Source: Modestobacter lapidis (GTDB lineage Bacteria > Actinomycetota > Actinomycetes > Mycobacteriales > Geodermatophilaceae). Taken from it: a stretch of 64,000 nt of DNA. Below the pieces are notes generated by a model, which saw only the letters and a list, made by a program, of their open reading frames with translations, ran no database searches and had not been told where the DNA came from. Where the stretch lies: positions 1-64,000 of the forward strand of contig JABAKE010000008.1 in NCBI GenBank assembly GCA_019779905.1. The letters are read 5' to 3'. Shown one piece after another: positions 1 through 8,177 of the stretch (positions are counted from its first letter, which is position 1; the number at the start of each line of letters is the position of its first letter). A program made the translations under genes and the position numbers.

Positions 1-179
1 ACTCCCTCATCGAAGAAGACGCCACCCTGCTGGCCATGAGCCTGGTCATGAAGGGCGAAGTACTCCCCACCCGCACCACCTGGTGCGGCATCCCCGCCCA
101 GAAGGTCAACCGCCCACCCACCGCACCAGCAGCCGTCGACCGCCGCGGCCGGACCCTCCCCACGGCGGGCCACCGATGA
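1..179 (+). CDS. C-terminal end of a Pls/PosA-like acyltransferase (partial)
   Basis: Only the last ~58 codons are present, in the frame beginning at base 3 and ending in TGA at 177-179. The readable tail contains KGEVLP and TTWCGIPAQK. This matches the end of the left-handed beta-helix acyltransferase domain that closes Pls/PosA-type adenylation proteins (poly-lysine-like peptide or capsule synthetases). The stop overlaps the next start as ATGA, so the two genes are probably translationally coupled. The family is inferred from a short tail, and the rest of the gene lies to the left of the window. Confidence 0.55.
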   Translation, partial: SLIEEDATLLAMSLVMKGEVLPTRTTWCGIPAQKVNRPPTAPAAVDRRGRTLPTAGHR

Positions 180-1528
180 CCGCCGAACCGCAGGCCCCCG
201 AGAACGGGATGCGGCACGCCGGATCGACGGCGACCCGGACGCGCGAGCCGGCTGCCGGCGGGGCCGCCATGCTGGCCCACGCCTGCGAGCCGGTCCCCTC
301 CGGGGACGTCTCGGGCACCCCGCCGAGCACCGCCCCGGCCCAGCGGTCCAAGCCCCGGCTGGTCGGTATCGACACCGCCCGCGGCATCGCGCTGCTGGGC
401 ATGGTCGCGGTGCACAACATCGACGCCACCAACGCCGACGGCACCCTGTCGCTGGCCTGGACGCTGTCGGCGGGCAAGTCCGCGGCGCTGTTCGCCCTGC
501 TCGCCGGGGTCGGCATCGCCTTCGCCAGCGGCGGCCGCCGGCGCCCCACCGGCCGCACCTGGACCGCCAACGCGGCCTCGCTGGCCGTGCGGGCGCTGCT
601 CATCGGCGCGGTCGGGCTCACCATCGGCTACCTGGTCCCAGATGACTACGCCGCGGTGATCCTGCCCTACTACGCGCTGCTGTTCGTGCTGGCCATCCCG
701 CTGCTGGCACTGTCCATCCGCGCCCTGATCGGGCTGGCCGCGGCCATCGCGGTCGCCATGCCCGTGCTCAGCCACCTGCTGCGGGCCGGCACGGACGCCA
801 CCACGCCGGGGAACCTGACCTTCACCGACCTGGCCGACCACCCGGTGCAGGTCGCCCGCGACCTGGCGCTGACCGGCCTCTACCCCGCACTGCCCTGGAT
901 GGCGTACCTGTGCGTCGGCCTGGCCGTCGGCCGCGCCGTGCTCTCCGCCCGGCGCACCGTGGTGTCCTTCACCCTCATCGGCGCCGCTCTGGCCGCCGCG
1001 TCGACCGCGGTGTCCTGGCTGCTGCTCGACGTACTCGGCGGCCGCGGCCGGCTCGAAGAGACCGCGCTGCAGACGATGACCGAAAGCGACATCGCCAGGG
1101 TTCTGCAATCCGGCTGGTCCGGGGTCACCCCCACCGACACCGGCTGGTGGCTGGCCACCATGGCACCGCACTCCAGCACCCCGCTGGACCTGGCCTACAC
1201 GATCGGCGTGGCGCTGGCCGTGCTCGGTGTCTGCATCCTCATCGGCCGCACCACCACCACCCTGCTCCGGCCACTGGCCGCCGCCGGCAGCATGACCCTG
1301 ACCCTCTACTGCCTGCACCTGCTCATGCTCAGCTGGCCGGTCATGCCCGGCGGCCCCACCGGCTTCCTGATCCAGACCGCGGTACTGATCGCCTTCGCCC
1401 TCATCTGGAGCAGAACCCACACCCGCGGCCCGTTCGAGGAGATCGTCGCCGAGGCAGCCGGCGCCGCCCGCCGCAAGGTCCTGGGCGCAGCACCCGCGGC
1501 GGACCGCGGTGCCCGCAGCAGCGCCTGA
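176..1528 (+). CDS. DUF418 / HGSNAT-like multi-pass membrane protein
   Basis: This is a 450-aa integral membrane protein. After ~60 disordered N-terminal residues comes RLVGIDTARGIALLGMVAVHN, the typical first helix of DUF418 and heparan-glucosaminide acetyltransferase-like proteins. About ten hydrophobic helices follow, with a late TLTLYCLHLLML segment typical of the DUF418 end. The ATG at 176 was chosen because it overlaps the upstream stop (ATGA); an open GTG at 83 would run inside the upstream gene. The family is thought to move acyl groups or act in envelope glycan modification, but the substrate is unknown. Coupling to an acyltransferase tail suggests a shared envelope pathway. Confidence 0.8.
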   Translation: MTAEPQAPENGMRHAGSTATRTREPAAGGAAMLAHACEPVPSGDVSGTPPSTAPAQRSKPRLVGIDTARGIALLGMVAVHNIDATNADGTLSLAWTLSAGKSAALFALLAGVGIAFASGGRRRPTGRTWTANAASLAVRALLIGAVGLTIGYLVPDDYAAVILPYYALLFVLAIPLLALSIRALIGLAAAIAVAMPVLSHLLRAGTDATTPGNLTFTDLADHPVQVARDLALTGLYPALPWMAYLCVGLAVGRAVLSARRTVVSFTLIGAALAAASTAVSWLLLDVLGGRGRLEETALQTMTESDIARVLQSGWSGVTPTDTGWWLATMAPHSSTPLDLAYTIGVALAVLGVCILIGRTTTTLLRPLAAAGSMTLTLYCLHLLMLSWPVMPGGPTGFLIQTAVLIAFALIWSRTHTRGPFEEIVAEAAGAARRKVLGAAPAADRGARSSA

Positions 1529-1555
1529 GCTGCCGGCCGACGGCCGGGTCGTGCC

Positions 1556-1591
1556 CGCCGGCCGGGGAGGGTGATCCCTCCCCGGCCGGCG
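1556..1591. terminator. Bidirectional hairpin terminator
   Basis: Two perfect 16-bp arms (1556-1571 and 1576-1591) surround a TGAT loop. The hairpin sits between the convergent ends of the DUF418-type gene (stop 1528) and the esterase gene (stop 1619). There is no T-tract, as is common in high-GC actinobacteria. Confidence 0.75.
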
Positions 1592-1618
1592 TCGGGCCGG
1601 CGCCGGGCCGGCTCCGGA

Positions 1619-2854
1619 TCAGCCCGCGTCGATCATCCGGGCGACGGTCGAGCCGAGCCGGCCGAAGAGACCGTGGTCGACCCCGGACGGGTACTCGGAG
1701 GTGGCCCGGACGCCCCGGGCCGCGTACCAGCTCTCCCCGGCCCGCGCGCCCCAGGAAGCGGTCAGCGGAACAGCGGTGTCGGCCGTGCCGGTGAACCAGT
1801 GCCCGCGCACTCCGGCCATCCGGTCGGCGCTCACCGCGGAGGAACTGCCCGCCGGCGGGCCGCCGCCGCCGAACACCACCCAGCCACCACCGACCCGCAT
1901 CAGCTCCGGGTGCCGCGGCACCAGGAAGCGGGTGATCTCCTGCGCGCCCGACGAGAAGCCGGCCAGCCAGATCTCACCGATCGGGTAGCTGCCGTACTGC
2001 TGCTCGATCAGGTCGGCGAGGAAGTCGGCGTAGGCGGCGGTGTCGCCGGAGTGCCAGCACTCGCAGGACTGGTTGGGGCTCTCCACGGCCAGGGTGATCA
2101 TGTTGCGGGCCTTGGCGACGGCGACGAGCCCGGACGACCCGCCCAGCGCGTACGAGGCGTTCGGGTTGTCCACGCCGTACTCGCCGGTTCCGTCGACGTA
2201 GACGACCAGGCCCACCGGGCGCGACGGGTCGACGCCGGCGGCGTAGCGGAGGTACTGGCCGCTCTGCCCGTTGGCGGCGGTGAACTTCGTCCGCTGCTGG
2301 TCGGCGAACGATCCGCCCGAGCCGCCGCTGGCGGCACCGGCTGCGGCCGCGGGCGCGGGCGCGGCTGCAGCCGGTGCGCTCGCCGCCGGCGCGCCGGCCG
2401 ACCGCGTGTCGGTCGACCGCGTGTCGGTCGATTGCCGGCCCGACCCGCCCGACCGGCTGCGCGAGCCCTGGTGCTTCGGAGCAGCGGCGTGGGTGCGCAC
2501 CTTGTCCGCGGCCTCGGTGACGGGCTCGGCCGGCGCCTGCTCGGTCGTCGGCTCGGCCACCGGCTCGGTCTCGGCAGTCGGCTCCGGCAAGGTCTCGACC
2601 GGCTCCTCGACCGGCGGAACCGGCGCCGGGGCAGGGGCAGGGGTCTCCTCGACCGGCGGGACGACGGGAACGGCCGGGACCTGCTCGCCGGCTCCGGACG
2701 CGGACTGCGCGCCGGCTTCTGCGGCCACCGGCGCAGCGGCGCCCGCGCCGAGGGCGCTCAGGTCGCCGGGGCCGCAGGCCGCCGTCAATGCGACCAGCGT
2801 CGCGGCGGTGAACACCAGGGCGGGACGCCTGGCCATGGAGAGAGAAGAGCGCAC
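1619..2854 (-). CDS. Lipoprotein alpha/beta-hydrolase (PHB-depolymerase-like esterase)
   Basis: This is a 411-aa exported lipoprotein. The signal peptide ends in the lipobox LTAAC near residue 27. Residues ~30-180 are a low-complexity Ala/Pro/Glu spacer, probably crossing the cell wall, with a short DNA tandem repeat encoding STDTRSTDTRS. The C-terminal half is an alpha/beta-hydrolase resembling the LpqC/poly-3-hydroxybutyrate depolymerase family. It has a nucleophile elbow GFSSGAQ, an acid loop GTADTAVP and a catalytic histidine in VDHG. The natural ester substrate cannot be read from sequence. The gene is transcribed away from the M1 peptidase gene. Confidence 0.8.
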   Translation of the reverse strand: MRSSLSMARRPALVFTAATLVALTAACGPGDLSALGAGAAAPVAAEAGAQSASGAGEQVPAVPVVPPVEETPAPAPAPVPPVEEPVETLPEPTAETEPVAEPTTEQAPAEPVTEAADKVRTHAAAPKHQGSRSRSGGSGRQSTDTRSTDTRSAGAPAASAPAAAAPAPAAAAGAASGGSGGSFADQQRTKFTAANGQSGQYLRYAAGVDPSRPVGLVVYVDGTGEYGVDNPNASYALGGSSGLVAVAKARNMITLAVESPNQSCECWHSGDTAAYADFLADLIEQQYGSYPIGEIWLAGFSSGAQEITRFLVPRHPELMRVGGGWVVFGGGGPPAGSSSAVSADRMAGVRGHWFTGTADTAVPLTASWGARAGESWYAARGVRATSEYPSGVDHGLFGRLGSTVARMIDAG

Positions 2855-3124
2855 GAGAGAAGTTCCTCTGGTCGTCCGTCACTGCGAGCAACGGTCCGTA
2901 TTTATGAAGTGACGGAGAGATGTTGGCACATACTCTCTGCATCGGAAAGGTCACGGTGGGGTCATGGTTGTCTCATCTGACCCGCTGGTCCCGCGCGTCA
3001 CTTCCGCCTGCCGATGAGGGTTCGAATGGGAAGCTCCCGGTGGCTCGCGGCGCGGATGTCGCAGGCGCGGGATGCTGGGTCGAGCGATCGGGCCGACCGG
3101 CCAGGCCTCGACCCGAGGACGGGA
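2855..3124. other. Divergent intergenic region between esterase and M1 peptidase genes
   Basis: This 270-base gap separates two divergent lipoprotein genes and should hold both promoters. I see no confident -10/-35 pair. A direct repeat GTCAC-N6-GTCAT at 2950-2965 has the spacing of actinobacterial MtrA boxes (GTNAC-N6-GTNAC), which would suit two envelope genes, but a match this short could be chance. Confidence 0.3.
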
Positions 3125-4582
3125 ATGCGCGGAACTCGATGGTGGTGGCGCCTGGCTGCCCTGGCCGGCGCGGTGCTCCTCATGGGCGGGTGCACCGGGA
3201 CGTCACCGGACCCGGATCCGGCGACGCCCACAGCGGGACCGACCACGGCTCAGCCGCCGGCCCCGTCGTCCACTCCCGAGCCCTGGCCCGACCGCCCGGT
3301 GGTGGAGCTGCGCTTCGAGGTGGCCGACGACCTGGCCTCGGTGGCGGGGTGGGAACGCATCACGTTCACGCCCGACCTCCCGACGTGCCAGGTGGTCCTG
3401 CGCGCCTGGCCGAACAAGCCGATCACGGCGCGGGCCGGGAACTCCCTGGTGGTGTCCGAGGTGCGCGTCGACGGCCGGCCGGCGGACCCGGTGGACATCG
3501 CCGCCGGCGCCCCGGAGGCCGCGGAGGCCGGCACGCTGCTGGAGGTCCCGCTCGAGAACTGTGCCGCCGCCGGCGACGAGATCACCGTGGAGGTCGAGTT
3601 CGACGTCGAGCTGGGCGAGGACACGAACGAGCGGATGGGCACCTCCGCCGACGCGGAGGTGGCGTGGTTCGCCACGGCATTCCCCCTGCTCGCCTGGGAA
3701 CGCGGCCGCGGCTGGGAACGCGGCCCCGCGGTACCGGTCAGCGGCGAGATGGCGGTCAGCGAGGACTTCAGGCTGGACAGCCTGGAGGTGGTGGCCCCCT
3801 CGGAGTACGAGGTGCTCGGCACCGGCCGCGCGGTCGGCACGGAGGACGGCCCGGACGGGACGACCGTGCACCGCTACGCCGCTCCGGCCGTGCGTGACGT
3901 GGCGGTGTCGGTCGGGGACCTCGACGTGGTCGAGGAAGAGATCGACGGGGTCCGGGTGCACCTGGGCCTGGACCAGGAGGTCGACCAGGCGGACGCGGCG
4001 GACTGGCTGGACCAGATCGCCGAGTCCAAGCGCGCCCTGGTCGACCTGCTGGGCCCCTTCCCGTACGACGACCTCTGGGTCACGGTGCTGTCCAGCCAGA
4101 CGAGCGGCATCGAGTTCCCCGGCGCAGCGCAGTTCGGCGACGTGGACCCCGACGCCCGCCGGGGCCTGGTGACGCACGAGCTGGCGCACATGTGGTTCTA
4201 CGGTCTGGTCGGCAACGACCAGGGTGATGACCCGTGGCTGGACGAGTCCTTCGCGACGTTCGCCCAGATGGTGGCCGACGACGACGAGCCGGTCTACGCC
4301 CACGTGTCCGAGGACGTCAGGCCACCCGTGGGTGGCTCGATGACCTCGTGGACCGAGTTCCGCCGGCCCAGCAGCACCTACTACGACACGGTCTACACCC
4401 TCGGCGGCACGGCCCTGGTCAAGGCCCGGAACGAAGCGGGGCACGAGGCCTTCGACGCCGCGCTCGCGCAGTACCTGCAGGAGAACGCCTACACCGTCGC
4501 CACACCCGACGACGTCCGGGAGGCGTTCGCCGAGCTGCCGGAGGTGCTCGCGGTCCTCCGCGACGTCGGCGCCCTGTCGTGA
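3125..4582 (+). CDS. M1-family metallopeptidase lipoprotein
   Basis: This is a 485-aa zinc aminopeptidase-like lipoprotein. The start at 3125 follows GAGGACGGGA and gives a clean signal peptide ending in the lipobox LMGGC; upstream ATG/GTG codons would bury it. After a Pro/Thr spacer come an M1 N-terminal beta domain and the catalytic HELAH at ~351-355, followed exactly 18 residues later by the third zinc ligand in WLDESFATF. A GAAQ-like exopeptidase motif appears as EFPGAAQF. The protein is shorter than cytosolic M1 enzymes (~850 aa) because the C-terminal helical domain is missing, as in other actinobacterial exported M1 proteins. It probably trims peptides outside the membrane. Confidence 0.85.
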   Translation: MRGTRWWWRLAALAGAVLLMGGCTGTSPDPDPATPTAGPTTAQPPAPSSTPEPWPDRPVVELRFEVADDLASVAGWERITFTPDLPTCQVVLRAWPNKPITARAGNSLVVSEVRVDGRPADPVDIAAGAPEAAEAGTLLEVPLENCAAAGDEITVEVEFDVELGEDTNERMGTSADAEVAWFATAFPLLAWERGRGWERGPAVPVSGEMAVSEDFRLDSLEVVAPSEYEVLGTGRAVGTEDGPDGTTVHRYAAPAVRDVAVSVGDLDVVEEEIDGVRVHLGLDQEVDQADAADWLDQIAESKRALVDLLGPFPYDDLWVTVLSSQTSGIEFPGAAQFGDVDPDARRGLVTHELAHMWFYGLVGNDQGDDPWLDESFATFAQMVADDDEPVYAHVSEDVRPPVGGSMTSWTEFRRPSSTYYDTVYTLGGTALVKARNEAGHEAFDAALAQYLQENAYTVATPDDVREAFAELPEVLAVLRDVGALS

Positions 4583-4860
4583 CGACGACCCGCCGGCCGC
4601 GGCTCAGCCGCATGCCGACCGCCCGACCGGGGCGCTGACGCTGCACAGCCGCCGCACAGCCCGCACCTCGGGGAACCGCACGCACCCCGCCGACACTGCT
4701 CGGCATGCCCGCCCGACGACGCCCTTCCCGCGGCCGACCGCCGACGCTCCCCCGGCCCTCGCCGCATGTGTCATCGTGCCCTCGGACGGGCAGCCGGACG
4801 CTCGTCCGCTCACCGACGTGGGCCACCCCGAGCGCCGCGCCGGACCAGGCAGGAGGGGCC

Positions 4861-5118
4861 ATGACGCAGCCCACTGCCTCCCATCCACCTGACCACTGCG
4901 CGGGGCGTGGGTGTTCCTGGCACCATCCCAGCGACCACCACATGCGGAACTGGCCCAAGGTCTGGCGCGCGTACTACGGCTACTTCGACCGCGTGTGCCC
5001 GCACGGCATCGGGCACCCCGATCCCGATGACATCGTCGATCTCCAGTCGGTCGGTGGCGCCTCCGCCGCCCACTCCTGCGACGGTTGCTGCATCGCCCCG
5101 CTGAGGGACACCCGCTGA
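4861..5118 (+). CDS. Small Cys/His-rich hypothetical protein
   Basis: This 85-aa protein is not recognised. The ATG follows a strong AGGAGGGG ribosome site seven bases upstream, which supports it being real. It holds clustered Cys and His residues (HCAGRGCSWHHPSDHH, VCPHGIGHPD, SCDGCC), suggesting zinc or another metal. It has no signal peptide or membrane segment. The 278 bases upstream (4583-4860) contain no gene I can support. It stands alone between the M1 peptidase gene and the vapBC pair, which is on the other strand. Confidence 0.55.
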   Translation: MTQPTASHPPDHCAGRGCSWHHPSDHHMRNWPKVWRAYYGYFDRVCPHGIGHPDPDDIVDLQSVGGASAAHSCDGCCIAPLRDTR

Positions 5119-5190
5119 CCGCACCGGCAGCCGTGGCTCACCCCGTCGGAACGCGCCTGGTGGGGCGACGACCCTGCCGGGACCCAGGCC

Positions 5191-5595
5191 TCAATCCGGC
5201 AGCTGCAGCACGGGCAGGTCGGTGCGAGGGAAGTCGTCGCCGACACACAGGATCGAATACCCGGTGCGCTCCGCGAGGGCGTAGGTGACGCAATCACCCA
5301 GGTTCAAGGCAGCTGCCGAACGGCCCTTGCCGAAGCGCCGCCATGCGTCCTGGGCGCGGTCGGCCAGCTCCTCGTCGAACGGCACGACCCGCACACCAGC
5401 GTCTCGCAGCGCCCGCCCGGCGATGCCGATCGCCGCCGGCGCGCGGGCCTCCAGCACGATTCCCAGCTCGAGGACGGTCGGGGCAGCAACGATCCGATCG
5501 GGCGCCGCACCGAGCTGGGTCGACAGCCACTGGCCTCCTGGCTCACCGGTCAGGATGGCCACCATCGCCGACGTATCGACGACCAGCGCGGTCAA
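5191..5595 (-). CDS. vapC: VapC PIN-domain ribonuclease toxin
   Basis: This 134-aa PIN domain has the four conserved acidic positions: VVDTSAMV at the N terminus, [17 protein letters not shown] and CVGDDF. VapC toxins cleave tRNA or rRNA using magnesium held by these residues. The start overlaps the vapB stop by four bases (5592-5595), so the toxin is translated only when the antitoxin has been. Length and gene order match classical vapBC pairs, and no key residue is missing. Confidence 0.92.
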   Translation of the reverse strand: MTALVVDTSAMVAILTGEPGGQWLSTQLGAAPDRIVAAPTVLELGIVLEARAPAAIGIAGRALRDAGVRVVPFDEELADRAQDAWRRFGKGRSAAALNLGDCVTYALAERTGYSILCVGDDFPRTDLPVLQLPD

Positions 5596-5840
5596 CCCGG
5601 GAGCCCCGCGGAGTCGTAGCCGACGATCTCCTCCGCGCTGCGTCGATCGACAACCGACATGGCCGCATACTCGGCGGCCAGGCGCGCGAGGCGGGCCGGT
5701 ACGTCATCCTCCTGCGCCCTGACCCGCGCCAATCGCTCCCGGAGGGCCGTGGTGACTGCCGCCGTCAACGTCTCATGAGTGGCGGCAGCGAGCTCCCGGG
5801 CCAGGGCATCAGCTTCCGTCGTCTTGATGCTCAGAGCCAT
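5592..5840 (-). CDS. vapB: VapB antitoxin (PSK family)
   Basis: This 82-aa antitoxin begins [18 protein letters not shown], the usual N-terminal DNA-binding/dimerisation segment of PSK-type VapB proteins. An acidic C-terminal half should wrap the toxin. It is the first gene of the pair and overlaps vapC by four bases. There is no ribosome site. A -10-like TAGAAT (5852-5847 on this strand) lies only six bases before the ATG, which fits a leaderless transcript. Confidence 0.9.
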   Translation of the reverse strand: MALSIKTTEADALARELAAATHETLTAAVTTALRERLARVRAQEDDVPARLARLAAEYAAMSVVDRRSAEEIVGYDSAGLPG

Positions 5841-5846
5841 GATCGA

Positions 5847-5877
5847 ATTCTAGACGGAGCAACCACCTTCTAGAAGG
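5847..5877 (-). promoter_or_regulatory. vapBC promoter with paired TTCTAGA operator
   Basis: A perfect 12-bp palindrome CCTTCTAGAAGG lies at 5866-5877, and a second TTCTAGA at 5848-5854 starts exactly 20 bp away, about two helix turns. The second copy overlaps the TAGAAT -10-like element, so VapB-VapC bound to both boxes would cover the promoter. This matches the known autorepression of vapBC operons; the binding itself is inferred. Confidence 0.6.
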
Positions 5878-5895
5878 CGGGCCGGGACGAACACC

Positions 5896-6996
5896 TCAGC
5901 GGGTGACGGCGCGCGCCTCGCCCTCGGCGGCCTGCGCGTTGCGGGCCTCGAGCCGCTCCCGCTGCGGGACGACGGTGTACTTCGGGTCGCGGGCGCTGGC
6001 CATGCCGGCGTCGAACACGCCGAAGCGGGTCAGCAGCGAGCCGGCGGCCAGCAGCGCACCGGAGACCACCGCCCCGGCCCGGGTGCGGCCGGCCACCACG
6101 GTCAGCCCGGCGCCGCCGGCGGTGCACGCCTTCGCGGCCTTCATCAGCGTGCCGGCCCGGCCCAGGTGGTACGGCTCGCTGACGATGCCGTGGTCGTGCT
6201 CCACCTTGTGCATCGCCGCCAGCTCGACCGCCGCCCCGGCGACCGCCATCTTCCGCGCCGGACCGGCTTCCGCAACCGGGGTGAACGCCATGCAGATCCC
6301 GCCACCGGCGGCCATGCCGGAGCCGGCGAAGACGAACGGCAGCTCCTTGTACGGCTCGTGCCACGACGGCACCGCGGTGTTCGCCAGCAGCACCGCCGTG
6401 TAGGTGGTCATCGGGCCACCGAAGACGGCCGAGGCCGTGCCCGCGACCTTCCGCAACCCGGGGAACCAGCCGGCGATCCGCCGCAGCCCGAACTTCTGCA
6501 GCCCGGGGAAGGCGTCCAGCAGCTGGATGCCCGCGGTTCCGGCCGCCAGCGCGCTGAACGGCGCCAGGATGTAGGAGCCCACCGACAGCGGGGAGGTCGG
6601 CTTGATCACCCGCAGCATGTGCAGGAAGCGTGCCGGCCGGCCCAGGTCGTGGATCAGCCACGCCACCGACGCCAGCGCACTCCCGCCCGCGGTGTAGTGC
6701 GCGGCCCGGGTCAGCGCCGGGCGACCGGTCACGTCGGCGATCGCGCCGAGCACCGCCGACGTGCCCGCCGCGCCGCCCAGGAACAGGTACAGCGGCACGT
6801 CCGGGGTCTTCCACACCGGCGGCTTGATGATCGGCCGGCCGTAGTAGGAGGTGAACTCGGCCTCCTCGACGGTCGGGTCGCCGTCCCGCGCGCCGCCACG
6901 GCGGCCGCCCCTGCGCCGCTTCTTCTCCCGCGCCTGGGCGGGCGGCCCGTCGGCCCGCCGCCAGCCGGCGCCCGGCGTGGCCAGTCCCTCGGTCAC
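5896..6996 (-). CDS. NrfD-type membrane anchor of formate dehydrogenase
   Basis: This is a 366-aa polytopic protein of the NrfD/polysulfide-reductase family, which anchors molybdoenzyme complexes and passes electrons to menaquinone. After a basic Ala/Arg N-terminal tail comes the conserved GRPIIKPPVWKTPDVPLYLF entry, then about eight to nine hydrophobic helices. The GTG at 6996 is chosen because GGGAGGAG precedes it. An in-frame ATG nine codons upstream lies inside a palindrome and has no ribosome site. It is the last gene of fdhA-fdhB-nrfD. Confidence 0.85.
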   Translation of the reverse strand: MTEGLATPGAGWRRADGPPAQAREKKRRRGGRRGGARDGDPTVEEAEFTSYYGRPIIKPPVWKTPDVPLYLFLGGAAGTSAVLGAIADVTGRPALTRAAHYTAGGSALASVAWLIHDLGRPARFLHMLRVIKPTSPLSVGSYILAPFSALAAGTAGIQLLDAFPGLQKFGLRRIAGWFPGLRKVAGTASAVFGGPMTTYTAVLLANTAVPSWHEPYKELPFVFAGSGMAAGGGICMAFTPVAEAGPARKMAVAGAAVELAAMHKVEHDHGIVSEPYHLGRAGTLMKAAKACTAGGAGLTVVAGRTRAGAVVSGALLAAGSLLTRFGVFDAGMASARDPKYTVVPQRERLEARNAQAAEGEARAVTR

Positions 6997-7008
6997 AGCT
7001 GCTCCTCC

Positions 7009-7030
7009 CACCAAAATGGCCATTTTGGTG
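7009..7030. repeat. 22-bp perfect palindrome between fdhB and nrfD
   Basis: The sequence is fully self-complementary about a GGCC centre, with AAAAT/ATTTT arms that stand out as AT-rich here. It fills most of the 46-base gap between the fdhB stop and the nrfD start and could form a hairpin that tunes nrfD translation or processes the transcript. Confidence 0.7.
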
Positions 7031-7042
7031 CTTCGGGGAGGG

Positions 7043-8146
7043 TCATCGGCGCAGCCCCTTCCTGGACCCGAGGATCGCGGAGAGCGCGACCCCGACCACC
7101 ATGACCGCCCCGCCCACCGCGTGCTTCCACATCGACGGCAGGTCGCGGGTGGTGACGATCGGGTCCGGCGGCAGCCCGTAGACCTCCGGCTCGTCGAGTA
7201 GCAGAAAGAACGCCCCCGCGCCGCCCACGCCGTCGTCCTCGTCCCGCCCGTAGAGCCGGGCGGTCTCCACCCCCTGCTCCTTGAGCGTGGCCAGCCGGGC
7301 GTCGGCCCGGGCCTGCAGCTCGTCCAGGTCGCCGAACTGGATCGACTGGGTGGGGCAGGCGGTCGCGCAGGCCGGCTGCAGCCCGTCGGTGAGCCGGTCG
7401 TAGCACATCGTGCACTTGAAGACCCGGCCGTCGTCCTTGCGCTGGTCGATGACGCCGTAGGGGCAGGCCGGGACGCAGTAGCCGCACCCGTTGCAGATGT
7501 CCTGCTGCACCACGACGGTGCCGAACTCGGTGCGGAACAGCGCACCGGTGGGGCAGACGTCCAGGCAGGCGGCGTGCGTGCAGTGCTTGCAGACGTCGGA
7601 GGACATCAGCCAGCGGATCTCCCGGTCGGCCGAGTGACCGGTCTGCGGGTCGAACTCGCTGAGCGCCTCGACGTTGAGCACGCTGGCCTGCGCGGTCAGC
7701 CCGCCGTCGGCGTTCCCGCCGTGCGACGTGGCGTGCGCGTCACCCGGAGCCTGACTCTCGCCGTGCCGGCCGGCACCCTCGGCGCCCGCACCCGGCAACC
7801 CGACCGTCGGCATCGGCAGGTCGACCGCCCGGCTCTGCTCGACGAACGCCACGTGCCGCCAGGAGTTGGCCCCGAGCATCCCGGTGTTGTCGTAGGACAT
7901 CCCCGACAGGCCCATGGCGTCCCGGTTGCCGTCCGCGTCGTCCATCGGGAGGGTGTTCCACTCCTTGCAGGCCACCTCGCAGGCCTTGCACCCGATGCAC
8001 ACCGAGGTGTCGGTGAAGAAGCCGACCCGGGCCGGGTGGTCCTCGGCGTACCCGGCCTCCCCGCTCACGTCCGGCAACGGGCCGTAGAGCCGGTTGGCCG
8101 GGTCGTTCCCGGTGAGCGCCGGGCTGGCCGAGCTGACGGTGGTCAC
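7043..8146 (-). CDS. fdhB: Formate dehydrogenase iron-sulfur subunit
   Basis: This 367-aa protein has four cysteine motifs for four [4Fe-4S] clusters: CIGCKACEVACKEWN, CKHCTHAACLDVCP, CNGCGYCVPACP and CTMCYDRLTDGLQPACATACP. It ends in one hydrophobic helix (AVGGAVMVVGVALSAIL), like the FdnH/FdoH single transmembrane anchor. It carries electrons from the FdhA molybdenum site to the membrane subunit. The GTG start follows GGAGGAG 31 bases after fdhA. A ~60-residue His/Gly-rich insertion lies between the first and second motifs. Confidence 0.93.
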   Translation of the reverse strand: MTTVSSASPALTGNDPANRLYGPLPDVSGEAGYAEDHPARVGFFTDTSVCIGCKACEVACKEWNTLPMDDADGNRDAMGLSGMSYDNTGMLGANSWRHVAFVEQSRAVDLPMPTVGLPGAGAEGAGRHGESQAPGDAHATSHGGNADGGLTAQASVLNVEALSEFDPQTGHSADREIRWLMSSDVCKHCTHAACLDVCPTGALFRTEFGTVVVQQDICNGCGYCVPACPYGVIDQRKDDGRVFKCTMCYDRLTDGLQPACATACPTQSIQFGDLDELQARADARLATLKEQGVETARLYGRDEDDGVGGAGAFFLLLDEPEVYGLPPDPIVTTRDLPSMWKHAVGGAVMVVGVALSAILGSRKGLRR

Positions 8147-8177
8147 GAGCGCTTCTCCTCCATCGGGTCGATCGGCA

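Noticed and set aside
5191-5880. A genomic island border at vapBC
   Set aside because: No integrase, tRNA, direct repeats or composition shift was seen around the pair.
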